Shown: positions 36,789 through 44,337 of the stretch, piece by piece
Position numbering within the stretch: position 1 is the first letter of the stretch
Layout: each line of letters begins with the position of its first letter
Source of the DNA: Streptomyces formicae
GTDB lineage: Bacteria; Actinomycetota; Actinomycetes; Streptomycetales; Streptomycetaceae
Direction of reading: 5' to 3'
Assembly: GCF_002556545.1 (NCBI RefSeq)
Contig: NZ_CP022685.1
Span: 8,410,001 to 8,474,000, forward strand
Length of the DNA: 64,000 nucleotides
Program-made: the position numbers and the translations under genes
The notes under the pieces: model-generated
Database searches by the model: none
What the model was told of the DNA's origin: nothing
Seen by the model: the letters and a program-made list of their open reading frames with translations, nothing else

Positions 36789-37703
36789 CTAACCGCCGTT
36801 TATCACCGGGCGCTTGACCGCCCCCTGCTCACTGCCCCACTTCGTCAGGATTCGCTGGTACTCGCCATCCACAATGATCAGGGCGAGCGCTCGGACAAGC
36901 GCGTCGCGCAGCTCTAGCGATCCCTTAGTCACAGCGATGCCCCACGGGTGGGGGTCAGCCTGTTGGCCGACGACTTCGAGTTCCTGACCGCCACCGACGG
37001 CCTTGGCGTTGTAACTGGCGAGTGGTTGGTCGCTCAGGTAGGCATCAGCTCGCCCCGCACGGACCAGAGCCAACGCTTCCGCATTCCCTGCCTGGGGGAC
37101 AACGTCGATGCCGTTCTTGCAACTCCCCTTCTGGAGCTTGTCCACGACATCATGCGCCGTGGTGCCACGAGACAGGGTGACAGTCTTTCCGCATAGATCG
37201 TCTAGCGACTTGAGGTGATGCGGATTGCCCCGCTTCGTCAGGATCGAGACGCCGACGGAAAGATAGTCGACGAAATCGACCTGCTTCTGTCGCTGCGGAG
37301 TGTCCGCCATGGATGACATCACCAGGTCGACGTCATCGGTAAACAAGCGAATCGTCAACGTTTCGAACGGCTCGTTCGCGAAGTCGACTTCGACACCCAT
37401 TTTTTCGCCCAGGGCCCGTGCGATGTCAATGTCGAGGCCAGTTGCCTTTCCGTCTCTGACGAACTCCATAGGCGCATACCGCAGGTCTGTTCCTACTATC
37501 ATCGCGCCCCTCTTAATGATACGCTCCGGCACCTTTCTCACCTCGGCGTCCAACGCGACACTCCGGGGGATTCCCACTCCCTTCGGGTTGGTGTGAGACT
37601 CCTCGTTGGCGTCGGCGATGAGCCAGGTGGTAGTCGCCAGAATTACAAGGCATGCCGCCACGACCGCGATCTTGGCCCGCAGGGAAATCGGAGACGGAGT
37701 CAT
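36789..37703 (-). CDS. Family 3 solute-binding protein (amino-acid ABC type), membrane anchored
   Basis: The product has 304 residues. A single N-terminal membrane helix (about 11-29, no lipobox cysteine) precedes a PBP family 3 domain: GTDLRYAPMEFVRDGKATGLDIDIARALGEKMG, LVMSSMADTPQRQKQVDF, LCGKTVTLSRGTTAHDVV and GRADAYLSDQPLASY. No permease or ATPase gene is adjacent. Its start overlaps the stop of the lipoprotein gene, so the two form a unit; it may be a sensor rather than a transporter component. Confidence 0.88.
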   Translation of the reverse strand: MTPSPISLRAKIAVVAACLVILATTTWLIADANEESHTNPKGVGIPRSVALDAEVRKVPERIIKRGAMIVGTDLRYAPMEFVRDGKATGLDIDIARALGEKMGVEVDFANEPFETLTIRLFTDDVDLVMSSMADTPQRQKQVDFVDYLSVGVSILTKRGNPHHLKSLDDLCGKTVTLSRGTTAHDVVDKLQKGSCKNGIDVVPQAGNAEALALVRAGRADAYLSDQPLASYNAKAVGGGQELEVVGQQADPHPWGIAVTKGSLELRDALVRALALIIVDGEYQRILTKWGSEQGAVKRPVINGG

Positions 37704-38470
37704 TCCTCACCGCCGCCCTCTCCGTCGTTCGCCGGCGCGCGCGCCTCGTCACGGGACGGGTCGGTACTGGCGTCGTCCTCCGGCTCCTGCGAGTCGTCGG
37801 TCGCCCGGCCAGAGGCGGACCGCCTTCGTGACCTGCCCTGCCACAGTTCACGCAACTGCACTGCGCCCGGTACGCCTCCGACCGCGGCAAGCACCGCGAG
37901 CCCCGAGGCGCAGATCACCGACGCGTACTTCTTCGCTGTCGCGGCAGCCTCAGACTTCGGTGATGACGCCTCGACGTCCATGGTGGGAGGTGCCTTCTCT
38001 GCCAGAACCATCTTCGTGTCACGGAAATAGGCCGTGGCCGTCAGGTCTAAGTGAACGGTTCCAGCACTCTTGGGCGTGAGCCTCCAGCGCCATTGCACCA
38101 CTTCGAACCGCGAGGTCACGCTCTGGCGTTCGCTGGACAAGGAGGTGCATCGGATGGCGGCTCCCGAGCAGTGGAGCTTCACACCCATCTGCGCGCCAGT
38201 GGAAACCGGAATCTCATGTCCTTTGGAACTCTTGCCCCGGGCACCCGAGATCGTCGTACGGAACAAGGTGGACTCGCCGACTCTGAGCTTCAATTGCTTC
38301 GCAGTGTTGTACGTCAGAGTTCCCTGGAACAGGCCATCCTTGGCGCGGGCCACCGCGTGGTTGAAGTCTTCTTGGGTGGGTGGAGGGGCCGGGTTCTCGT
38401 CACGGTTTCCGCACGAGGCCACCAGCAAACCCACGATGAGGATGGCGGCAGTGCGCCTGACCCAATGCAT
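37700..38470 (-). CDS. Lipoprotein with C-terminal membrane helix, function unknown
   Basis: The product has 256 residues from ATG 38470. The lipobox is VASC (Cys near residue 20) after a hydrophobic h-region. The mature domain is beta-rich with two cysteines (LHCSGAAIRCTS) and VQWRWRLTPKSAGTVHLDL. A second hydrophobic helix (about 185-203) and a charged, disordered acidic tail follow, so the tail is probably cytoplasmic. It is coupled (ATGA) to the solute-binding protein. No family was recognised. Confidence 0.75.
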   Translation of the reverse strand: MHWVRRTAAILIVGLLVASCGNRDENPAPPPTQEDFNHAVARAKDGLFQGTLTYNTAKQLKLRVGESTLFRTTISGARGKSSKGHEIPVSTGAQMGVKLHCSGAAIRCTSLSSERQSVTSRFEVVQWRWRLTPKSAGTVHLDLTATAYFRDTKMVLAEKAPPTMDVEASSPKSEAAATAKKYASVICASGLAVLAAVGGVPGAVQLRELWQGRSRRRSASGRATDDSQEPEDDASTDPSRDEARAPANDGEGGGEE

Positions 38471-39136
38471 GTAGTACACCTGCCTCGATCTCCAGGATCG
38501 CCCCAACTCGCCCGGTGCTGCCCGATGTTGAGCGACCGCAAACCAGGATGCCGTACTACCCGACGCCGAGGAGCGAAGAACGGCCATTCGCCTGCCTCAC
38601 CCGTCCAGGCACGCTATCGGGTGGAGGTAGCACCTTTATGGCCTTCCGCACCGCTGCGCACAGCCGGACCTTGCGGTGCCTGCCATCCACGGTTCCTCAT
38701 CTGCCCTCAGAGCGCATGGCTCTACTGGCGGCTGGCGAGGTAGAGGCTCCGCATCGATCAAGACGCGCGGACCTTCTTGCCCTTTTAGCCTGCTGAGATG
38801 TCCTAGCGGGACACGTGATCGGCCGGGCACCTCCTAGATGTCAAGGAGTGGGTTCGCTGCTGAAGAACAGCGCATTCGCCCACGGCAGACGAGAAAGAGT
38901 CCCAAAGGGCTGGAACCTCCTCCGAGACCATGTCAACGTACAACGTCCCGGAAAACACCAGGTCAGCGGATGGAAGTGGGCTTCAGGCGGGCGGCGCGTC
39001 GATCCGCCCCGCGACAACCCGCAACCCGCGCCACTCGTTCTGACTACCGAGCGCCCGACCCCACGGAGGTCCACCTGTCGAACCCCGCTATCCGATCTGC
39101 CCGCTTCACCGCCCCGTCCTTTTGGCGCTCGGCGCC
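38471..39136. other. Gene-free stretch of 666 bp
   Basis: Several short overlapping frames exist, but none has a ribosome site with coding character. The base composition is mixed. It separates the leftward lipoprotein unit from the rightward unit starting near 39137. Confidence 0.45.
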
Positions 39137-39421
39137 ATGAATGCGTGGACGGCCCAACAGGCTGAGGACTACGGATCTCTGTCGACGGCGCTGTGCCTCT
39201 GCGTCTGCGCCGCTGGCCTGTTCGGTGAGGATCCGCTACAACGCGGGTACCGGCGTGACCGCGCCGTCCTCGCGCACGTTGCGGGGCATCCGGGAGCCAC
39301 AACTCGTCCTGTGGCCCGAGCCGTCGGAGCCCCTGAGCGTGTCGTCGCCCGAGACCTCGACCGTCTCCTCGATGACTCTCTACGACTCGCTACTGCTCTC
39401 GGTGTCAGTCCTCGGCTCTAA
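39137..39421 (+). CDS. Small hypothetical protein, possible winged-helix
   Basis: The product has 94 residues from ATG 39137. The C-terminal half (AVLAHVAGHPGATTRPVARA, then RVVARDLDRLLDDSL) looks like a helix-turn-helix of the MarR/IclR type. No strong ribosome site is visible and codon bias is weak. It is followed 30 bp later by the mini-ORF of the next unit. Real but uncertain. Confidence 0.4.
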   Translation: MNAWTAQQAEDYGSLSTALCLCVCAAGLFGEDPLQRGYRRDRAVLAHVAGHPGATTRPVARAVGAPERVVARDLDRLLDDSLRLATALGVSPRL

Positions 39422-39451
39422 GCTGGCGAAGCGGAGGATTGGGGGAGGCTC

Positions 39452-39520
39452 ATGCAGGAATACTCGTTGGCTGATGTGCCGCTCGGACCGTTTGAGGGCA
39501 CGCCGATCACGGTCGTCTGA
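39452..39520 (+). CDS. 22-residue mini-ORF preceding and coupled to the 684-residue gene
   Basis: ATG 39452 has an excellent ribosome site (GGGGGAGG) and the peptide MQEYSLADVPLGPFEGTPI (plus three residues) ends at TGA 39520; the next gene starts GTG one base later. It could be a leader peptide for translational coupling, a micro-protein, or the N-terminus of the large gene separated by a frameshift. Confidence 0.55.
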   Translation: MQEYSLADVPLGPFEGTPITVV

Positions 39521-39521
39521 C

Positions 39522-41576
39522 GTGAAGACTGCACAGGTCGGTTTGGACGCGGCGGTAATGGGGCGGCTGTGCTCTCGCTGTACGGAGTGGGGATCATGGG
39601 TACGGCCGACGACCGCGTTGGGGATGTTCCTCCGGGCACTCGGGGGAGTGGGCCTGCTCCATCAGCTGCAGTCCTACACCGAACCTGACGAGGACGAGTG
39701 CTGGACACAGGAAGAGGTAGAAGCTGCCGCTGAAGTCCTGCGTTCGGATTCGGCCGCGACGGATGACGACGGGGAGGACGTGCGCGAGGACGCGGAGCGG
39801 CTGCAGGGGCTGGTCTTTTCCTACTGGCACGGTGCGGCGGAGAGCCTGCACCAGGCTCAGTCCATCCTCGCTTCCTTCCCTTGGCTTGAGGACTGGTCGC
39901 AGCGGGCGTTGTGGGCGAAGGAGGAGTTCCTGGAGACCTTGCGCGCTCAGGTGGCCCTGTTCGTCGAGTCGGCGGGATTGCTCGTGGCTGCGGCGGCGGC
40001 AACGATGGAGCGGCCCCGGCTTTCCGGAGAGGATCCGGCCTTCGCCGTATTGGGCAGCAGTGAGAAGGTGTCCACGGCGCTGAACGCGCTGTGGCGTCGG
40101 TGGCAGCGCGCGGCCGAGAGCAGCTGGGTGGGGTCTCCGGCTCGCTCGTACATGTCTCACTACCTTGTGCAGGACATCCGCAGTAACCGGAAGGGGCATG
40201 ACGAAGCGCTGGCCGGGGCGGCACGTCTGATCGACTCCTGGGAGGCCCAGGCTCGCGCTCTGGCTGCATCGGCTGACGGCAAGTCGACGCAGCAGGTCTC
40301 CGTGCGCCTGCCCGAGGCCACTGATGAGACAGCACGAGGAGGGCGGGGAGGACTGCTCGAAGGGCTGGATTCGTGGACGCAGGGTGTCGTGGCCACGTGG
40401 GTCGTGGGCGCGGACTGGGGGCGCCGTACGCTCACGCTTGACGTTCCTGCCCTTGTCGCGGAAAGGCTGCACGCCCCGTCCAGCGACGTGGCGTGCGAAC
40501 CGCCTCGCGAAGAGGTCAATGCGATCGAGCCGAGTCGCACCCCAGATGATCGGCCGAGTTCAATCCGCCCCGGGGTCTTCGACGACACCCCGGTCTTCGA
40601 CCGGCAACCCGTCACTGCCGAACACATCCACGCACTACGGACCTTCACTCGCAGTTCTGACGAGCTCTACATCGTCATCTCGGCGAGCGGCGGAGTCGAA
40701 GTCCTACCTCTTGACGTGGTGGAGAGGAGGCTTGGGCAGGGGTGGAGCGGAGTTCTCGTCGCAGGTGCATCCGATCTTCCGGAGAGCCTGATCGGAACGT
40801 GGGCCCAGACCGCCAGGTCCGAGCCCGAGGCGAGCGGAAGCCACTGGACGGGTGGTTGCAGTGACGCTCACGATCTGCACTTCGGCGAAGAGTTCGGGGG
40901 CACCGACGGCGAGCGTCAGACCCTTCGCCGCACCTACTTCGACGCCCATCGGGCACGCAACCTACGCCTGCTCGCCTTGACGCGAGGGGTGCACGATCTG
41001 CGAACCCTCGACGCAGGCAGAGAGCGGATGCTGCCCTTGGCCGTATGGGAGGGGACGCTCGCGAGCGACCGGTTGGACCTCGCGCCCTTTAAGCAACCCG
41101 GTGGTGACAGGTGGCACCGAGGTAGCGGTCTCCCGCTGGGGCCTTTGGCCGTAGCCCAGATCTACACCACGAACGCGGATCCGCAGACCGATGGAAAGGG
41201 CCACTCACCCCTGTGCCGCCACGCCAGGGAACGCGGTGTCGCTGCCAACGACGATCTTCTGACCGTCACTGACCTGCTTGCGAGAGACGACTTCGACTGG
41301 TGCGGCAAGTGTGGGGGTTACGCCGTACGTAGGCTCACCGACACCCAGGTCTCGTTCTACCGGGCCGCCCACCGGCTCCACGCCATCACAGGTCAACTTG
41401 ACCGGGGTAGGAGTCACGACGATGCCGACACGGTGGTCTCACAGTTGGAGGAACTGGCGGCCTGGCAGCCGATCGACGAAGAAGGCTGGTACACCAGCGA
41501 TTCCTGGCGTTGGCACGAGGCCATCAGAAACCTCAAACGCAGGGTCGAGAGGGCCCGTCGGCACGAGATCTCCTGA
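39522..41576 (+). CDS. Large protein of unknown function with cysteine pairs
   Basis: The product has 684 residues from GTG 39522 (ATG 39558 is also possible). The N-terminal part has CSRCTEW; an alpha-helical region (about 60-290) holds acidic stretches and ERPRLSGEDPAF; the middle contains FTRSSDELYIVISASGG, and the C-terminal part HSPLCRHARERG and DWCGKCGGYAVRRL, which could form a zinc site. No signal peptide or clear membrane helix. No catalytic motif was recognised. It overlaps the 3' end of the convergent methyltransferase frame by 44 nt. Confidence 0.7.
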   Translation: MKTAQVGLDAAVMGRLCSRCTEWGSWVRPTTALGMFLRALGGVGLLHQLQSYTEPDEDECWTQEEVEAAAEVLRSDSAATDDDGEDVREDAERLQGLVFSYWHGAAESLHQAQSILASFPWLEDWSQRALWAKEEFLETLRAQVALFVESAGLLVAAAAATMERPRLSGEDPAFAVLGSSEKVSTALNALWRRWQRAAESSWVGSPARSYMSHYLVQDIRSNRKGHDEALAGAARLIDSWEAQARALAASADGKSTQQVSVRLPEATDETARGGRGGLLEGLDSWTQGVVATWVVGADWGRRTLTLDVPALVAERLHAPSSDVACEPPREEVNAIEPSRTPDDRPSSIRPGVFDDTPVFDRQPVTAEHIHALRTFTRSSDELYIVISASGGVEVLPLDVVERRLGQGWSGVLVAGASDLPESLIGTWAQTARSEPEASGSHWTGGCSDAHDLHFGEEFGGTDGERQTLRRTYFDAHRARNLRLLALTRGVHDLRTLDAGRERMLPLAVWEGTLASDRLDLAPFKQPGGDRWHRGSGLPLGPLAVAQIYTTNADPQTDGKGHSPLCRHARERGVAANDDLLTVTDLLARDDFDWCGKCGGYAVRRLTDTQVSFYRAAHRLHAITGQLDRGRSHDDADTVVSQLEELAAWQPIDEEGWYTSDSWRWHEAIRNLKRRVERARRHEIS

Positions 41577-42186
41577 GACGTCGGGCTGGTTTCGGGATCC
41601 TCCCCGGGAGATCGAGCCCTCTGGTCTGCGCCATTGCCTTGGGGGCCAGTTGGGGACCACACGGCCACAGCGCGGCGTTCTCCGTGCGGACACGGACGAC
41701 GAGCCAAGGCGTGTTGGCGATGGTGAAGAGCACGCCGGTCATCCATGCGGTGTGGACGAGGGGCAGGGCGATGCCTTCGAACAGGACGATCAGGTAGTTG
41801 GGGTGGCGCATCCACCGGTAGGGCCCGGTGGTGATCAGCGGTAGGCCGGGCACGACGATGACCCGGGTGTTCCAGCGGGGGCCGAGCGCTCTCATGCACC
41901 ACGCGCGGCCTGCCTGCACGAGGAGGAGGACGGCCAGCGCCGGCCAGCCGATCCAAGGGACGAAGGCGCGTCCGGTGAGGGCGACCTCTACGACCGTCCC
42001 CACGAGCAGGCAGACATGAAGGGTGATCATGACGGGGTAGTGGCTCTGCCCGTACTCGACACCGCCGCGGTCGATGGCCCATCGCGCGTTGCGACGGGCG
42101 GTGGTCACTTCGACCAGGCGCACGACGGCCACCGCGGTCACGAGAACGAACAGGCTTACGGGGATCGTCATCTGGCCAAGGGACAT
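41533..42186 (-). CDS. Isoprenylcysteine-carboxyl-methyltransferase-like membrane protein with replaced C-terminus
   Basis: The product has 217 residues. Four or five hydrophobic helices and the family sequence VPGLPLITTGPYRWMRHPNYLIVL identify a phospholipid/ICMT-type methyltransferase such as those linked to type III PKS genes. After VRVRTENAAL (about 41670) the frame enters the 23-bp repeat and continues as WPCGPQLAPK plus 40 unrelated residues. Relatives end close to that point, so the native tail was probably exchanged. It is the last gene of the PKS operon and likely methylates the product. Confidence 0.82.
   Translation of the reverse strand: MSLGQMTIPVSLFVLVTAVAVVRLVEVTTARRNARWAIDRGGVEYGQSHYPVMITLHVCLLVGTVVEVALTGRAFVPWIGWPALAVLLLVQAGRAWCMRALGPRWNTRVIVVPGLPLITTGPYRWMRHPNYLIVLFEGIALPLVHTAWMTGVLFTIANTPWLVVRVRTENAALWPCGPQLAPKAMAQTRGLDLPGRIPKPARRLRRSRADGPSRPCV
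41638..41664 (+). repeat. 23-bp dispersed repeat, copy 3
   Basis: CTTGGGGG followed by CCAGTTGGGGACCA, in the same orientation as the copies at 33.7 and 33.93 kb, at the point where the methyltransferase loses homology. Confidence 0.75.
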
Positions 42187-42201
42187 GTCGGATCGTCCCT
42201 C

Positions 42202-43173
42202 TCACTCTCGGACGGCGGATTCTTCGTCCTGAGCGGTCGTGAGCCGGTGGAGGCGTTCGGCCAGGGCGCGGTATCTGCGGGCACGGTCCCCTGATTCCTC
42301 CATGTGGGCGGCGATCTCCTCCTGGGCGTGCTGTCCGACCGGTGTAAGTCCGGTGGCGTCGAGGGCGCCGAGCATGCGGACGAAGGGAAGGGCGACGTCC
42401 TTGTAGTAGGTCTCCGGCGAGAGGATGCCCGACCTGGCCAGGGAGCTGATCAGCCGGCCGAAGCCGGGGGCGGCGTGGCCGGGGGGACGGAATGACTTCA
42501 GGACTTTGGCCACGGCCCGAAGCGTTCGGTCGGGGTGCATGCGCATACACGCCTGGAGGGTGGTTCGGTAGAAGAGCATGTGCCGGTTCTCGTCGTGGGC
42601 GATGCGCTGCATCAGCGCCCCGCAGACCGGTTCGTCGCACAGTCGGCGGATTCCCTGGTAGCTGACGCGGGTGCCGAGTTCCTGGATGGTGACGTAGACC
42701 AGAGAGGCGATGAGGTCGCCGCGGTAGTCGATCTCGTAACCGTGCTGCATGTGCGCGGCGCGGGCGTCCTCCAGAAGCACCGGATCGGCACTGCGGGTGA
42801 CCACGAGGTAGTCACGGATGGCGGTGCCGTGCCTGGCCTCTTCCACGGTCCATCGATTGACCCAGACGCCCCAAGGGCCGTCGAGCGACAGCATTTCCCC
42901 GATCACCCGGTGGTAACTGGGCAGGTTTTCCTCGGTGATCAGGCTGTAGAGGAGGCCGTCCCGAGCGGCCGCCTTCAGTTTCTGCTGGGAGGGGTCCCAT
43001 GCTTCCCCTTCGAGCAGACCGTCGTAGTCACGGCCCTGGCTCCACGGGACGTACTGGTGCGGATACCAGTCGACAGTGGTCCGCAAGTGGGTGTCGAGAG
43101 CGTCGGCGACCACCGGTTCGAGGTCGATCAAGATGCGTACGTCTGCGGAGATGGCGGGCACGGTCCGTGACAC
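42202..43173 (-). CDS. Diiron acyl-ACP desaturase
   Basis: The product has 323 residues from GTG 43173 (GTG 43161 may be the better-spaced start). Ferritin-like diiron ligands are present: EENLPSYHRVI, EEARHG, QELGTRVSYQG and HDENRHMLFY, in the order seen in stearoyl-ACP desaturases (DesA type). It introduces a double bond in an ACP-bound acyl chain. It lies 45 nt after the type III PKS gene and could act on the starter chain made by the operon's KS and ACP. Confidence 0.92.
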   Translation of the reverse strand: MSRTVPAISADVRILIDLEPVVADALDTHLRTTVDWYPHQYVPWSQGRDYDGLLEGEAWDPSQQKLKAAARDGLLYSLITEENLPSYHRVIGEMLSLDGPWGVWVNRWTVEEARHGTAIRDYLVVTRSADPVLLEDARAAHMQHGYEIDYRGDLIASLVYVTIQELGTRVSYQGIRRLCDEPVCGALMQRIAHDENRHMLFYRTTLQACMRMHPDRTLRAVAKVLKSFRPPGHAAPGFGRLISSLARSGILSPETYYKDVALPFVRMLGALDATGLTPVGQHAQEEIAAHMEESGDRARRYRALAERLHRLTTAQDEESAVRE

Positions 43174-43218
43174 CTTTCTTACAAGTGCTCGGCAGGTTTC
43201 GGTAGCGGCGGGCGGCCC

Positions 43219-44337
43219 CTACCAGCGGAGGAGGACCAGTTCGATGGCGAACCCCGGCCCCATGGCGGCGACCAGGCCGGGGGCGTTCGCGGGGGGCGGT
43301 GATTCCATGGCCGCGTGCAGGACGTCCAGTACGGAGACGGACGAGAGGTTGCCCCGCTCGGCCACGGAGCGCCGGGTGAGCCGCAAGGCGGCAGGCGGCA
43401 CGTCCAGGGCCTGCTGCACAGCGGTGAAGACCTTCGGTCCACCGCCGTGGATGATCCAGCTCGCGATCTCGTGCGGCGACAGCGCGTGCCGCGAGAGAAG
43501 TCCTTGGACGGCCGTGGGCAAGTGCTTCTCCGTGAGCGCGGGGACCTCGGGCGACAGCAGGATCCGGAAGCCGTGGGAGCCGATGTCCCAGCCGAGGACG
43601 TCCTCGGTGCCGGGGACCAGCAGGCTGTGGGTGTCCACCAGTTCAGGCCCGGCGGGGCAGCCGTCCCGCTGGGCCCCGAAGGCCACGACGGCGGCCGCGC
43701 CGTCCCCGAAGAGGCTGCCGGCGACGATGTTCGCCACGGAGCCGTCCTTGACCTGGTGCGCCAGGGTGCACAGTTCCACGGCGAGAAGGACGGCCACTTG
43801 GCCGGGGTGGGCCCGTAGGTAGTCGTGGAGCCGGGCCAGACCTGCGGCGCCTCCGGCGCAGCCGCTGCCGAACAGCGGGATGCGTTTGACGTCCGGTCGT
43901 AGCCCGACCCGGTGGGCGAGCCGAGCCTCCAGTGACGGTACGGCAAGGCCGGTGACGGTGGTGCTGATCACCGCGTCGACCTCCTCCGGCTGGACGCCCG
44001 CGGTGCGCAGCGCGCCGATCAGCGCCTGTTCCCCCAGGTCCATGGCGGTGTCGAGCCAGATGCGGTTCTGCTCGGTGAAGTCCTCCCGGCGGGCGAGATC
44101 GACGAGCTTCTCCAGCGGCAGGGAGAGCGAGCGGGTCTCCACACCCGAGCTGGCGTGGATCTTGCGGAGTACCAGAGCGCCCACCTCGGACTCCAGCAGC
44201 GTCGTGCGGGCCAGGGCAGCCAGGATCTCTTCCTGCCGGTATTGATACGGCGGGAACGCCGTCCGGATCGCCGCCACTCGTGGGCCGGTGGCCGCCGACG
44301 GCCGACTGCGGTCATGTGTCGCCTGAGCCATCGACAT
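43219..44337 (-). CDS. Type III polyketide synthase
   Basis: The product has 372 residues from ATG 44337. The catalytic triad is visible: Cys160 in LFGSGCAGGAAGLAR, His297 in SWIIHGGGPKVF and Asn330 in AERGNLSSVS. Such enzymes extend an acyl-CoA or acyl-ACP with malonyl-CoA to alkylresorcinols, alkylpyrones or quinone precursors. The start shares one base with the MMPL stop (TGATG). With a methyltransferase, desaturase, KS and ACP in the same operon, a modified long-chain starter is likely. Confidence 0.95.
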   Translation of the reverse strand: MSMAQATHDRSRPSAATGPRVAAIRTAFPPYQYRQEEILAALARTTLLESEVGALVLRKIHASSGVETRSLSLPLEKLVDLARREDFTEQNRIWLDTAMDLGEQALIGALRTAGVQPEEVDAVISTTVTGLAVPSLEARLAHRVGLRPDVKRIPLFGSGCAGGAAGLARLHDYLRAHPGQVAVLLAVELCTLAHQVKDGSVANIVAGSLFGDGAAAVVAFGAQRDGCPAGPELVDTHSLLVPGTEDVLGWDIGSHGFRILLSPEVPALTEKHLPTAVQGLLSRHALSPHEIASWIIHGGGPKVFTAVQQALDVPPAALRLTRRSVAERGNLSSVSVLDVLHAAMESPPPANAPGLVAAMGPGFAIELVLLRW

